From Acanthamoeba sp. SK_2022b (lineage: Eukaryota; Discosea; Longamoebia; Acanthamoebidae): 64,000 nt of DNA. Both the position numbers and the translations under genes were made by a program. Under the pieces are notes generated by a model, which did no database searches, was not told the origin of the DNA, and saw only the letters and a program-made list of their open reading frames with translations. Of this stretch, positions 13,042 through 25,694 are shown one piece after another. Each line of letters begins with the position of its first letter. The first letter of the stretch is position 1. The DNA lies in the NCBI GenBank assembly GCA_027943245.1, contig JANDJZ010000017.1:210243-274242 (forward strand), read 5' to 3'.

Positions 13042-13447
13042 TCCTCCCACACTATCGGTCCTGTTCTGCATATGCCGTGCTGGCAATGGTAGTTGTATGC
13101 TGTTCTTGTTTGATGTTATCTAACTCCTCTTCCTTCTATATCTATCTTCGTGGCCTGTACTTCCTACCTCGCTGGGTGCTCTTTCTTAGTTTGCTTGCTG
13201 TCTCTTTCAGGTTTGATAGTGAACTGCGCCTGCTCGACGAGCTCTCACCGAGGGGTGAAGCGACGGAGGTTGTGAGCGATCTGTCCGAAATCCACAGCAC
13301 TGCTCACTACCCTGTCCTCCTTTCTGCAGAAGTCCGTGAGCCTCTCCCGTTCATCTGGGCCCAATCACGCCCGCTGCACGTATCGAATTCTCCAACGATT
13401 TTCTGGCTAGTCCGCCCAAGCACCTGGCCCAGAAGAACAGCAACACG
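13042..13447. promoter_or_regulatory. Divergent intergenic region, PLC / BPI-like gene
   Basis: 406 bases between two outward-facing starts. The sequence is pyrimidine-rich on the + strand (for example around 13,130-13,200). I see no convincing TATA box or coding exon; it presumably holds both promoters and 5' UTRs. Confidence 0.45.
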
Positions 13448-16039
13448 ATGAGGGCACTCTACCTAGGGGTGCTGGTGATTCTCGGCCTGGTTGCGGTGCA
13501 AGCCTCTCGCGTGCCAATCGCCATTCAAGATGAGGGAGAGTTCTTGCCATATATTAAGGCGAGCCAATCGACAAAGGGATTAATGGATGGCGTGGCCTCG
13601 GTGCAAGCAGTGATTACTGAAGCAGGCGTTAATTCAGTACAACGCGCGCTGACGCCACAACTGGCGAATCAGCTCGCCGCCTCTCTTAATCTCAGCTTTG
13701 CGGATACCCAAAACTACACCATCCTCTTCATTCCTGTTGAGATTATCTATTCTGTGACAAACGTCCGGATTACCAACATAACCTTCAACAACGGTACTTG
13801 GTTCTTCCTCGCGCCCTACTGTATTAATATTTACCGCCTTTAATGTCACACTATTTGTGTGTGCGCCACGAAGACGTGCTGTCCATCGTACCAGGCAGCG
13901 GAGTGAGCTTCAGCGTTGCTGGTGGTAGCGCCAAGATCGCAGCCGACTTTGCCTACAGCATTCCTAATAGCTTTATCAACCTCAAGTACGTGTCCGCGGC
14001 TCTTGCTGTGTTTGCCAACACTCACGAATGTATATGCTCTCTCCCGCTGCCTGAAGTGGGACTGGTCGTGCAAACATCGATGTGAGCCAGCTCAGCGTCC
14101 AACTGCAGGTGCACGCGCCTTCCCTGATGCAGTAGTCCGCAAATACGGCGCGCCGTGTTTGACCACCACCACACCTGACCACCACCACCACCACCACCAC
14201 CACCACAGGTTAACGCTACGGCCGACCAAAAAGGCTACCCAGTGCTCTCCGGCAAGTCTGCCATCGTGTTAGGAAAGTTTGACACCAAGATCACCTCCGA
14301 CTCGAGCATTCTCGCGTACGCGTGGCTCCGTCCTGTCTTCGCTATCGTACTAACTTAAAAAACCAAAAAAAACCCCTCGTTCTAACGCCAGTTTACTCTA
14401 TTCCATGTCGGGCAGTGACGTCGTCAACTTTTTCATTTATCTGTTCAATGGGGTCATCAGAGGCCAGCTGGAGAAGCAGATCAACGAAGCCGTCTCGACC
14501 GCCTTGTACGACGGCCGTGCCATCGAATGTTACCATTGGCAGTAACTGTGTGGGAACCGTTTCGGCTCGACTTGCTCACTCGCTTATTCCAGAAACGTCC
14601 AGGTGAACGAGCTGATCCACAATCAATCCCTGCACGTCGGTCTCCCGCCCAACGGCAGCCATGCCGTCCTCGACGTCTCTCTCCCGTCGCCGCCCGTCTT
14701 CGCGCCCGGCTACCTCCTCATACCCGTCAAGGGTAATCCTGCCTCACCTATACAGTTCTACAACGCGCAGCCTTTCACATTCTCTCCCTTGCATACAGGT
14801 GAGGTGTTCCTTGATTCGGGCCTACACTCGAACTACACTCCTGCGCCCCTTCCCGCCCTGGCAACTGAGCAGATGCTGCAGCTCTCCGTGGGACAGTACC
14901 TCTTTGACACAGCAGGTAGGGGGGGGGCTCACTCATGCAGCAGGCAACTCATGCGCGTTTCATCTTATCAAATCTTGTTTCTATTATTTAGACCATTTTC
15001 TGATCGTTCTCACGGCACGCAGGATGGGCGTACTACAAGTCGGGGCTGTTGACCTACCTCATCACCAACAGCGATCTGCCCGCCTGGCTGCCCTTCAAGC
15101 TGAACACGGCCACCTTCTCCTTCATTTTGCCGAACCTCTACAAACTCTATCCCGGTACGCCAGACGCTGTATGCCCCCCCCCCCGTCTTGGGTCTCTGAC
15201 CGTTTGCCACAACATGATGCACGGACAGGGTACGACATGAACATCGATTTCTTAGTATCGCAGCCGATCACCTTTGAAATAGACACCTCGAGTAAAACGG
15301 AAGGTTCGGGTTGCTCCGAGAGCCTTCTCGGTGTGCTGCAGCCACTCACGCGCGCATGTGGTGCTGCTCCTCTAGGTATGGCGGTCGGCATGGTCGGCGA
15401 ATTGCAGGTGAACGTTATCGCTCCCAATGGAACCTGGATCAATGTATTTGATCTCGAAACCACGTTCAAGCTCAAGTTCGAGGTTTGCCAGCTCAACCCA
15501 ACCCGCCATCCTTACATCGCACTACCCCCCCCCCCAATCCACTTACCGTGCGCGTCACGTGACTGTGTGCCGTTTCAACGTCACAGCTCTACTTCAGCAA
15601 CGACTCCAGCTCGGTGCACGGCAAGTTCTACATTGCCTCCTTCACCACTGTAATCAAGGTACCACGCCCTCCTTTCCTTTGTTTCGTCACTTGAATCCTT
15701 CACTGACCTAATTCAATGCAATCAATAACAGTCGTCGCAAATCGGCACCTTTGACGTGTCGGTGATCAACTTCTTCCTCGACGCGCTGTTCGACAACGTT
15801 CTTCTCTACCCCACCAACGAGTACCTCGCTTTTTACCCCCTCTTCACGTTCCCTCCCCTCGCCGGTACCTGCTAGCCCCCCCCCCCAAATTGGCCCTCCT
15901 CTCGTGCGGCAGATTTTGTCTAAATCGTGGAACGTCGGTGGCCATAGGTTTCCACTACGTGAATCCCGCGCTGGTGTACAGCAAGAACTACGTCACCCTC
16001 TCTGCTGACTTCGCCGTCACGCCCCAGCTCGTCCTGTAA
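13448..16039 (+). CDS. Secreted BPI/LBP/CETP-family lipid-binding protein
   Basis: Starts MRALYLGVLVILGLVAVQAS, a clear signal peptide, then about 12 short exons. After splicing GTACTT to the acceptor before ACGTGCTG, the protein reads NNDVLSIVPGSGVSFSV followed by AKIAADFAYSI. This is the pattern of the N-terminal barrel of BPI/LBP proteins. Later exons give amphipathic strands such as FFIYLFNGVIRGQLEKQINE, VGMVGELQVNVIAPNGTWIN and SSQIGTFDVSVINFFLDALF, and the end LSADFAVTPQLVL. Several N-glycosylation sequons (NYT, NIT, NGT). In animals the family binds lipopolysaccharide or lipid; here a role with ingested bacteria or in lipid transfer is inference. Its introns hold four homopolymer runs and a CAC repeat. 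It is transcribed toward SMG9, with only 60 bases between the stops. Confidence 0.82.
14161..14207 (+). repeat. CAC/ACC microsatellite at an intron 3' end
   Basis: An interrupted ACC tract whose last units run straight into the inferred acceptor CACCACAG, followed by the exon GTTAACGCTACGGCC of the BPI-like gene. It replaces a normal T-rich polypyrimidine tract. Confidence 0.75.
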
Positions 16040-16099
16040 ACATTTTGTGGTTGTGTCTGTGTTCTATTTATATTTTATTTTGAACGAGGTAGGCTCCTG

Positions 16100-18195
16100 T
16101 CATGTCTTCTGGTAGAGGCCCATCTTGTTGAGCGTGCGGCTGTAGTCGGCAATGAAGGGCGATTTCTTGATCAGCTCCCATATTCGCCCGGTGTTCTTCA
16201 ACCTGCACTCGATTTTTGGGGGGGGGGTTCAGTCCACACGGCACGGCAAGATGACCATGAGAGGTTCACCACAAAACAGCGCACCATTCGCGTTCAGTTA
16301 GAGGACGGGAGAAGCTGCGCTTGGGCATCCCGAGGAGGTGATAGCGAAAGCGCTCCAGGGCAACGCTGTAGCTTTCGCTGTGCACATGCTGCACCTGTAC
16401 GAGAAGAGAGAGGTTTGACACAGAAACCGGTTGAGGCCCATCCACCATCCACAGCCACGACAAGACCGGTCGTACTGGGGCATCGGTCAGCTCCTCGTTC
16501 ACGGGCAAAAGGAAGAAGCCAGGGCCGTCCTCTGATGCTTCACCGCAGTCAGCCATCGTGGCCGTTGTCGTAGTCGTGCTCCTGCTTCTGCACTTGGAGT
16601 GCGCAAAGAAGCGTTGGAGAGAGTGACGCAGGGAAGACAGGGCAGGCTCTGTGAAGCTCTCGTCCGGCTGCTTGTTGAACAAGAACACTGAAGAGAAGAG
16701 AGATGTCACACCAAGTTGTCTCTATTGGCAGCGGGGAGAGCACTGGCCGTACGCGTATCTGGGTAGTACTCGTTCTGTTCGGTATGGTCGTCGGGCAGGG
16801 TGGCCATGTAGGCGGCGACATCGGGTATCCGGTACTTGAGCATCTCTACCGAACGAATGAACTTCCACAAGTCGACGTCGGCTGCCCAGTCGTGCGCGAC
16901 GATGACGACGTGGCAGATGGAGAAGAGGAAGACGGCCAGCTGGAGGGACTGCAGCTCCTGCAGGTTCTCGTGCGAGGAGATGTCCGCTGGCAGCGGGTAG
17001 TCGTTGTCCAGCATTTGGAAGAGTATCGACGGACTTAGCACGGGCTGCAACGGAAGCGCACGTGAGTGTGACGGTCAGCCGACACGTTGAGTGCTCGTGT
17101 GGACCGGGGCACGCACTTGGGTATCCAGAACAATAATCCGATCGGGGCTCACGCACATGTCCACGCCCACCGTCTCGTGTCCACATCGCAGCGCCGTGTC
17201 TTGCGATTGAACGGCAAACGGCGGTATCGCCTCTGGGTCCTTGAAACAAAACAATAAAATATAAATAAAAGTAATCTTAATACATACAAAAACGTTGGGC
17301 AAGGGGAGACGGTGGGTCTAACCTCGCGCGAGAACAAGCCGCAGAGATCGGACATGATCGTTGACTTTCCCACGCCTTGTTTGCCCAACACTCCGACCAC
17401 CACAAAGTCGCTCTGGTCTGTCAAGAGCTAGCGGCGTCCATGCACGAAGTTGTTAGACGAGTTGGAACGAGCGCTTGTGGCCGAGCGAAGCTTACCTTGA
17501 AGGCGCTGTCGTATGAAAAGCCCAGGTATTCGTTGATGAGCTTGCCCGAGGCCGGCGCCCGCTCGGCGGGCCTATCCAAAGTGTGCCTCAATCCAGCCTC
17601 TCCAGGGGTTGTGGCCGCGCTATGCAGTGGCGAAGAGGAGGCCGATGGCGTATGCGGCTCTCCGGCGCCAGGCTCCTTTTTGGCGAGGATGGTCGGCGTG
17701 GGCATGGTCGCCGGGCCTCGCTGATAGTCGGGGTCGTCTCTCTGCAAATTGTGGTAAGGAGCACTGGCGACAAGAATTTTTGCTTCTATTGATTTAATGA
17801 AATATTCGATTTAGAAAAAGATTTATTTGTTGTGCGTTATTGTTATTTTTTATTTATTTATTTATTTAGTAATTTATTTTTGAAATTAACATGAATACCT
17901 TGTGATCCTTCCGGTTTCCTCGTCGGCCTCCTCGTCGATCCCGCCCTCCCCTGCCTCCCACGTCTCCATCGCCAAAGAGCTCTCGTCTCGGCGTGGTACT
18001 GCCACCGTCAGGTCTGTAGAGTTGCCGCCCTCCATTGCCCCTTCCGCCTCTACCCTCTCCTCTCCCGCCACCGTCACCACTGCCTTCCTCTCCCGCATCT
18101 CGTCGTCGCCCGGCAGAGGCACCACCTCCAGCCCCACTGCCCCCGCCGTAGCGAGCGGTGCCTCGAGGCCCTGCGTCTGCTGCTCTCCTGTCCAT
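16100..18195 (-). CDS. SMG9: SMG9, nonsense-mediated mRNA decay factor
   Basis: SMG9 is a degenerate G-fold partner of SMG8 that regulates SMG1 kinase, which phosphorylates UPF1. The likely start is the ATG at 18195, opening an RGG/Gly-rich, disordered N-terminus. Joining 17899 to 17741 keeps phase (KDHK then RDDPDYQ). Then come PTPTILAKKEPG, LTDQSDFVVVGVLGKQGVGK (P-loop GKQGVGKST), VGVDMCVSPDRIIVLDTQ, PVLSPSILFQMLDND, the block AVFLFSICHVVIVAHDW, and the end IWELIKKSPFIADYSRTLNK. The order matches animal SMG9 throughout. An upstream open frame without ATG extends to about 18,340, so the 5' end is less sure. A C-run lies near 16,218, close to the last acceptor. Confidence 0.9.
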
Positions 18196-18425
18196 CCTCG
18201 CCTTTTTTGTTATTTCTCGGTTCTTTTCTTGCGTTTGTTCCCACAGCCCGAAGGCAGTTTTCGGTTGCTTTCGAGAGGCGAACGAACGAGAGCCTCTTTG
18301 CGAAGTCGGGGCACCGCGAGTGGGAGGGTCCAAGCATGGCGCGTCAGCTGGTGGGCACCTGATCCAACAACACGAGGCTCACAGTTTCAAGATTTTAAAC
18401 AGCCAAAACGCATTCGTGCAAAGGA

Positions 18426-20872
18426 ATGACCACCATAAGGGCGAGGTTCTATGATGAGGCCACAGAACCAGTCCCTGCGACTCATGAGCGCGCCAAGAGT
18501 GAGAGTCGAGGGACGCAAGAAATCGAGAGGCATCCTTTGCGGAGGGTAAGAGTGCGCATCTTGAGGGCGTGCCATCTGCCAGCAGCCAACGGACCAGGCC
18601 ACACCAGCCCATTTTGCGTGATTAGCGACCGGACGCATAAGGGCAGCTCTGTCCTACGAACGCGAGTCATTGAAAATGTATGTGCACCCTTCCGCTCTAC
18701 CTTCATCCTCTTGCCCTGGCTCATGTCTGGGGACAGTGCTTGTACCCCGTGTGGGACGAGTCGTTCGAGTTGGAGCTGGACGAGGGCTACCGCTTTGAGC
18801 TGGCACTCTACTGCCACGGCCGGTGGTTCTTCGACCACTTGCTCGGTAGCAAGAAGGTGGTTCTCCCCAACGGTACACGACCCTTTCCATCAGTTTGGTC
18901 ACACGTGGCGCGTGGTGTGTGTTTGTGTGGTGTGTAGTGTGTGATGAGATTCCATGTCGTGGAATCATTCAAATCTTGGCCGGTTGCGCTTACTCATGAT
19001 GCGATGGCAGCCATTAGCGATCGGGGTGGGACAATCGTCGAGGGGGAGGAGCGACTGGTGACGCTGATCCTCGATAAGACGTCGCAGGGCTTCATCGAGG
19101 TGGGCATCACTCCGCTCAATTTTGACTATGGCCCTGCCATGCGTGGCGAGCGTAGGGAGCTCCCCAACGTGCGATGCATGTGGGAGCTGCACTCGATGCC
19201 CTTGCCCGCCCAGCCAAGCGGCTCTTCGAGGGCAAACCGCAAGCGCGACGGGTCTTCTCGCCACGATGGAGCAGCCAGAGGCCAACCGGAGACGCGGACG
19301 ACACCGTCTCCAGCCAAGCGAGTCGTTAGAGAGCGAGCGACTTCGGGAATAGATCAAGGGTGGGAGGCGCCCGATCAGCCAGCGCGTAAGGGGAAGAGCG
19401 CAGGCGCGCCGCAGGACGGCGACACGAAGGGACGGCTTCTCCTCGACGCAGGCACGAAACCCGACCAAGTAGAGAAGCGGTCGGCCAGGCTAGAGGACCA
19501 GCCAGACCCGGCCATGACCAAGGACGACGGATGGCTGCCTGCCTCACTCTTCTCGTCCATCGCATCGCTGCCCTTCTTCCATACTCGACTCTCGGGCTAT
19601 TTGCCGTCTTGGCCGAGCAAGACACCTGCTCACCCTCTTATCGCCGCCAGGCCCAACAGCACTTCGACCTCGGCCTTTGCTTCATCGACCACGTCTGCCT
19701 TCTATTCCTCTTCTTCGACGACCGCCTCTGCACCGTCGTATCTACAGCTGCTGCCGCCGGAGTTGATCGCCACGATCAGCATGTACGTGGAGCGCAACAC
19801 GCCCTACAACCCATTCGAGGAGTGGCGCGAGGAGGAGCGCGCACGCTTCAAGGAGTGCACGCGCAAACGAAAGAAGCAAACGAAGAAGAAGGCGCAGACA
19901 CGACTGGCGAACGCAGTGAAGGGAAACCGCAAACAGGGGAGGAAGGATCGCCCCGGCGGCGGATGGTGGCGCGAGATGCGCGTGCAGGTGATGCCCAGCG
20001 GTTCGATGCGAAGCACGCGCCTCGACATGTCGGCGTCATGTTTTGACCTCCCGAGTTTTCCTCTCTCGCCCAAGTCGGCGCAGCGAGCCGGGGCCGGGCC
20101 CGAGACGGCCCAGACCCTGGCCACAACCGAGGGCGAAGACCAAGCGGAACATCGGGAGAGAGTGAGCGAGATCACGTTCCTGTGCACCGCCGCCATGAAG
20201 CGCTATGCCTTCAAGGACAAGCGGAAGGCCGGCCTCTCGCTCAGGCAATACATGATGGCGCTGGATGACGCGCCCATGTGCAGCGGCCTCCTGCAAAACG
20301 ACAAGTACACACTGTGCAATCTCTTCACAGCGCTCGGGCAGGAGTTTCGCAAGTGGGAGTTCTTCCTCATCCGCAAGTATCCGTCCATCCATCCCTACGG
20401 CTACGTGCGCAACAAGGTAAGTTATTGCTCTCTCACACTATGATCGTCGTCGTCGTCTTCTATTCTTTGTCTAGCCGGTGTTGATCGACAGTTGAATTGA
20501 ATGATACTCCAGGAGGATCTGGCCAACTTCATCTTCCACAGCCTGGGCGAGAACAAGCTCGGCACTGTAGTGGAGCGTGAGCGGGATATGGTCATTGGCG
20601 GCTACCGCGCGCTGGGCTGCACGTTTGTGACGACCTCTGCGCAGGCCTCCCTATCGGCGTCGAATCACTACCGGAGCTTCAACTGCGTGACTAACTTCTT
20701 CGTGCCCATCGGCGGCGAAGGCGGCGACGATCGGCAAGCGGCGGGCGTCGTGTTCAACTTCCAATACGTCACCTGTTGCACCAAGGGCGACATCAGCCTT
20801 GCCCTCGCCAACCACCACAAGCGCGAACGCCGCACTTTCTACTGGATGCTTCGCTCTGTGGCCTTTACCTGA
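18426..20872 (+). CDS. C2-like and possible F-box protein of unknown function
   Basis: The ATG at 18426 begins MTTIRARFYDEATEPVPA. A C2-like domain follows (VRVRILRACHLPAANGPGHT; QCLYPVWDESFELELDEGYR; ERLVTLILDKTSQGFIEVGI then TPLNFDYG), interrupted by introns at about 18,680-18,735 and 18,870-19,010. A low-complexity linker leads to LQLLPPELIATISMYVERN, which fits the start of an F-box, and a very basic KKK/RK stretch. The last 200 residues (FLCTAAMKRYAFKDKRKAGL ... NHYRSFNCVTNFFVPIGGEG ... LRSVAFT) form a folded-looking domain I do not recognise. The final intron is about 20,417-20,512. The C2-like part ends with the same G-I-x-P-L-N-F motif as the N-terminal module of the PLC five kilobases away. 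An E3-adaptor role is only a guess. Confidence 0.72.
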
Positions 20873-21089
20873 GATTGTAAGTGGAAACCGGTCAGCGAGG
20901 TCTCGCGCGAAGACACGTCCCCCTTGTTTACGTGCTGATTGGACAGCTTGGGAAATTGTTTCGCGGTGGGATCTCATTTGTGGAGACGACGGCGAACAAC
21001 TTCGGCTTTTGTCGGCAGACAGGATTTTGATTTTTGTGGAGGATTATTAGGATTGCACGGTCTGTTTGGGCGCCCTAGTACACACGACC

Positions 21090-23986
21090 ATGAAGATCTC
21101 GATCTCGTGCGACTGGGGAGGCACTATTCCCTTGTACGAACTGAAGAGGGACGTGGGATTGGCGGAACACATCGACATTATCTGTCGAGAACTGAAGGCG
21201 CCAGACCCCTCTGCTAATTATGCGCTTTACAACGAGGGCAACTCCACCTACCTGAAGCCGGAGGTAATATCAACAACGTCGGTAGCCCGTGCACTATTTT
21301 CAAGCAAGCGATGGATTGAAATTCTCTTTTACAAATCAGAATGTGAGCAACGTCAACTTCAAGTTGGCTGACGGTACCCCACTTCGCTTGAGGCTAAAGC
21401 CGGATCTGGTTGCCGCCGATTCCGTCGAGAAGCTACTGAGCTCTGACCCAGAGGCCAAGCGCAAGGCCCTCACGCAAATGAAAAGCCGCCTCCAGGTCCC
21501 CCTTCCACGCGTAATATCGTGAATAACAGTTATAAATTATGTAAATAACAAGTATTATTCATTCCTCCTATCTAGTTAAACGTGGCGACTCTTTCCAGCT
21601 TCTTCTCCTTCTCAAACGGCTCACCGGGATCCCGCGCTGACTCTTTACTTGGTGGTTGGTCATCGCAGGACAATGACTTTGCGGTGGCGTTCCTGGAGAG
21701 GAACGGCTTCTCAGTGTTGGCGGCCTACGTACAAGAGGCGTCGGGCAATATACTGGGCTTTGCCCTGACGACTCTCGAGACGCTCATGCACCACCAAGTC
21801 GCGTGGGACAAGCTTGACGAGACCTTCCTCCAGAACATCATCCCCTTCATCTCCTCGTCCAACCTGACGGCCTCGCGCCGAGCGATCGAGATCGTGTCAC
21901 ATCTGGTGAAGAGCCCTCAGCACGGCTTCGATGCCATCGACAAGGCCATACGAGCCAACGCCGCCAAGGAGACCAAGAAGCCCTACTTTGTGCTGGTGCG
22001 GCTGCTCGCCAGCACGGATCTCAACGTCAAGCTCGCCGCACTCACCCTCGTATGCGAGCTCATCAACGCGTCGCCGTCAGACCAGCACAAGAAGTCATTC
22101 CTTCACCTTCTCGACGACCTCGGCATCAACAAGCTGCTCAAGGTTGGCTTTCATCCACCACGCCGTGTGACTCTTACTCCTGGCGCTTTTTTGATAATTC
22201 TTTTTTTTCCTTCCTTGTATATTTTAATTAATTGTTTGTTTTTGTCAAATACAGGAGCAAGTCACGACGATCCAGAATCAGAACTTCAAGGAACAGCTCT
22301 ACCTCTATCAGCGCGCCCGACTCTGGGAGCTGCAGCAGCTGAGCGACGTAGCCCACGACAAGGATAACGCAGAGCACGAGAAGATGCTCCTTAAGCTGTG
22401 GAACCTCGTCTTCCCCGACACCCCCCTCGAGAGCCGAGTATCCAAGCAGTGGAAGACCATGGGCTTCCAGGTACCGCACGGCTCCCGCGATCCGTCCATA
22501 GGGGTCGTCGCGCCTTGCGCTTGGTGCTCTCTCACACGCTTTCATTCACGTACAGGGAACCGATCCGGCGACGGACCTTCGAGGCATGGGGCTGCTGGGT
22601 CTGAGCAACCTGCTGTACATGGCCGAGTTCCACACCGACAAGCTGAGGAAGATCATCGCTGTCCAGGCCGAGCGAAAAGACCATGACTACCCCGTCGCCG
22701 TCGCCGGCATCAACCTCACAAAGATGCTCTTTGAGCTCCTTCACATCGGAACGGAAGGTTTCTTTCCTCCTCTCCTTCTCCTCCTCTCCCTTCTCCGCAG
22801 CTGCTGACCGGGGTTGTCTCAGATTCCACGAAACCCATTTTCAACATCTTTTTCGATCACGGCCACGCGTTTGAGGAGATGTACGTCATCGCGTTCCAGG
22901 TTCTCGACCACACATGGGATGACATGAACGCGTCCTACATGGACTGGAGCAATGTACATCCATCTCCCTCGGGAGGGTCTCCTTCATGCTTTGCTCATTC
23001 ATCTTTTGCTTATTTTTTTATATATCTATATTTTTTTCTGGAAACACTAACATGTCAACTGGTGGCTTGTTGGGGAAAGGTGATTGCGGCGGTGAGGAAG
23101 CAAATCAGCGACGTACTGGCCCAGAACCCGGCGACGATCGAGATGTTCCACCGGGTGGCGTCGTGGAAGCAGACGGGACTGCACGAGGAGGAGGACACCG
23201 CGGCCGAGGCCGGCGACCAGCCGGACCCGCTCAACAAGATACGCACCAAGGTGAGGAAGAACATGACGGAGCTGGTCAAGAACCAGAAGCTCAGCTACCT
23301 CCGCGAGGGCTGCTCCTTCAAGGCCTACGGGCAGAAGCAAAAGGGCAACAAGAACGCGCAGCAGTACGTATTCCTTAGGCTGCATGACAGCATGCAGCAC
23401 CTCGGCTGGGCCAACACCAACAGCCCCACCGAGAAGCCTACCGGCGAGCTGCTCAACATAGGTACAGTCGTGGTGTCTTCCCCCAACCACTTGGTACACG
23501 AGGTGCGGGCCCAGACTGACATTCGCTCCCCCTGCAGTGAAACAGGGAGACTTCAAGAGCGTGGTTGCGGGCGTGGACTGCCCCGTCTTCCAGAAGCGGA
23601 AACTGAAGCCCGAGGAGGAGGAGGCGGTCCCGCTGACCTTTGCACTATCGCTTGCTAGCGGTGAGTCGGTCACATTCGTGAGCCAGACCCCGATGGACTT
23701 TGTGAACTGGACCGACGGCCTACGCGGCTGGATCGGTGCCAAGATGGAGTGCCCCGAGACGCTGGACGACATCAAGGTGCTCGTGGAGACTGAGATGGAG
23801 GTGAAGATGCTCGACCTCGAGGGCATCACCATCCCCTCCATCGCACCCGTCGTGCCGCCCCCGCCCTCCAACTACGACTTTTTCTACAAGGACAAGGAGG
23901 AGATGACCAACCAGGCGGTCACCGAAACCAGGCGGAAGGGCATCGCCCTCGGCAGGAGCCGACTCGGCGATGGGCCAAGCGAGTAA
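21090..23986 (+). CDS. ELMO: ELMO/CED-12 homologue, Rac-GEF scaffold
   Basis: ELMO proteins pair with Dock180-type GEFs to activate Rac in phagocytosis and migration. Start MKISISCDWGGTIPLYELKR. Then an armadillo-like region (NGFSVLAAYVQEASGNILGF; LVRLLASTDLNVKLAALTLV) and the ELMO domain (LRGMGLLGLSNLLYMAEFHT; GINLTKMLFELLHIGTE; IFFDHGHAFEEMYVIAFQVL). A PH domain follows (LSYLREGCSFKAYGQKQKGN; ESVTFVSQTPMDFVNWTDGL). A C-terminal proline segment, IAPVVPPPPSNYDFFYKD, sits where animal ELMO1 binds the Dock180 SH3 domain. About ten exons and roughly 700 residues, full length for the ELMO1-3 class rather than short ELMOD proteins. A possible AATAAA signal lies at 24,200. Confidence 0.94.
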
Positions 23987-25041
23987 CCAAATCACTCCAG
24001 GGGGTATGCTGCGTGGCAACAGACATAGGCCACTTTTCTTTCCTTCTCCCTCTCTTTTTCCCTTCTCCCAATCCTCCTTGCTTGTTTCCTCCCTCTCCTT
24101 TTGTCCCACCCATTTTGTTGTGGAGAGGGCCTGCTGTACTTCTACAACACATCAACCTTAACAAAATTGCCCTGATGGAAGCAATTAATTGCCCACACCA
24201 ATAAACCCCTTCATCTTTGTCAAAGATGTGTGGCATTGGTTGCAAGCAAGCACGTGTGTGGTGAAGGAGGTGCACTGGCAAAACCTTGATGCAATAGCTG
24301 TCACCTGCACATGCATGACAGGGCAGCATTCCAGTCAAGAGGTGAAGGAGATGAAGAAAGCACAGAGCCTCTGTGTTCTGTGCGCAAGCAGCAGCAGCAT
24401 ATGGGTAGACAGCTTTCAAGGTGCCACTGACTGTCAATGTTGTATGTGTTGCTAATTGCCAGTGACCAGCCAAATGGAGCTTCTGCAGAATTCAGGAAAT
24501 CTTTATGCTCATCACTGGTAAGGGTGTTGGGGGATGACATTGTTGACTGCTTAAAACTGAGACATCACTACTGAAACCACCATTACCACTGTGACCTCCA
24601 CAAGTCTAAAAAACAGCTTGTGCTTCATGACCTCTTCTACCTACTCAATGCCCATCATGCCCTTGCAGTTCAAGTGATACAAGTTGTTACTGTTGCAGAA
24701 GCAGCCACAAGAAGCATTGTAACATGGGTTATGCTGAATATATATGTCATCTCTTAATATGAGATAAATTTAGATAGTTATTTTTGGATTTGGTCAAAAA
24801 ATGAGTTACAATTTTTTTACCAAACACAAACATTCATCTCTGCAAATTGCGAGATTTAACTCCTTTCTTGATTCTCATTTGATGATAGACATGGTTGGAT
24901 GTAGACAATGAAGCAGGTGCATGCACACACATGACAGTGCAGTATCAAGTCATGATGTGAAGGAGCTTCTCCATTCTCATTGAACTGCCTCTATTATCTC
25001 CAAGAGGTCAAACATGGCTTTTTTTGTGCACTCATTCCTTG

Positions 25042-25078
25042 CATGACAGTGCAGTGATGTTGCGCCTTCACTGTCATG
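25042..25078. repeat. Inverted repeat, 10-bp arms, in the gene-poor stretch
   Basis: CATGACAGTG (25,042-25,051) and its exact reverse complement CACTGTCATG (25,069-25,078) flank a 17-base loop. The left arm is one copy of the ATGACAG phrase repeated elsewhere in this region. Confidence 0.8.
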
Positions 25079-25523
25079 TGGTACATGAGCTGCTGTACAA
25101 TTTCTGAAATCTAAGATGCAAGGCATGCTGGTGCAGGTGTTGTGTGACCAAGTGGCACTGTTGTGTTGGTTACTGGTGTGCCCAGAGTCCTGGTGACTCT
25201 AAAAACCAGATAGGTTTGAAGGATATCTGGAAACGCAGCACCTGTGGCCATCAGGCCAGCACCTGGCCATCAGCTGGTCAGTGCCTGGCAGCCACCTTGC
25301 CTCTGGCAGTGCAGCCACTGACTGTATGGTTCTGATTGCCAGGCAGCTGAATTAAGTTCACAGCCAGGAAAGATGATGTGCATGGTACACAAGGCAGAAA
25401 TGTAGTGTATGGGTCATCTTGATTGGGGTGTTTCATGTGTTGTAGCATGGACCCATAGCTGTCAGCAGAGCTGGGTCTCCATGCGAATGGTAATGTATTT
25501 GTGTGAGAATATTGTCGCATGTA

Positions 25524-25694
25524 ACCTGGAGATTTCCCTTATCCTACGTGCCATGCAGAGGAACGTAGTGACAGGCGTCAGTTGGTCCAACATGAACTTC
25601 AATCGCTCTCCATGAGGCGCTTGTCAATAGCGGGGTGCTGTCTATCCAGGCCACAGCTGTTGTCGACATCTTCAACAACCACCTGGCGCAATAG
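25524..25694 (+). pseudogene. Possible coding remnant ending before XRCC3
   Basis: Base composition rises to exon-like values here. One frame reads NLEISLILRAMQRNVVTGVS, then WSNMNFNRS. A one-base frame change near 25,612 continues as LHEALVNSGVLSIQATAVVD, then IFNNHLAQ and a TAG at 25,692. Together this looks coding-like, but it needs a frameshift or an unseen splice and has no clear upstream exon or start. I recognise no family. It could be a decayed gene end or chance. Confidence 0.25.

Noticed and set aside
12855..13451. 198-codon + strand open frame before the BPI-like gene
   Set aside because: Overlaps the PLC start exon on the other strand and the divergent promoter; it has no domain, and the BPI-like signal peptide begins in another frame at 13448.
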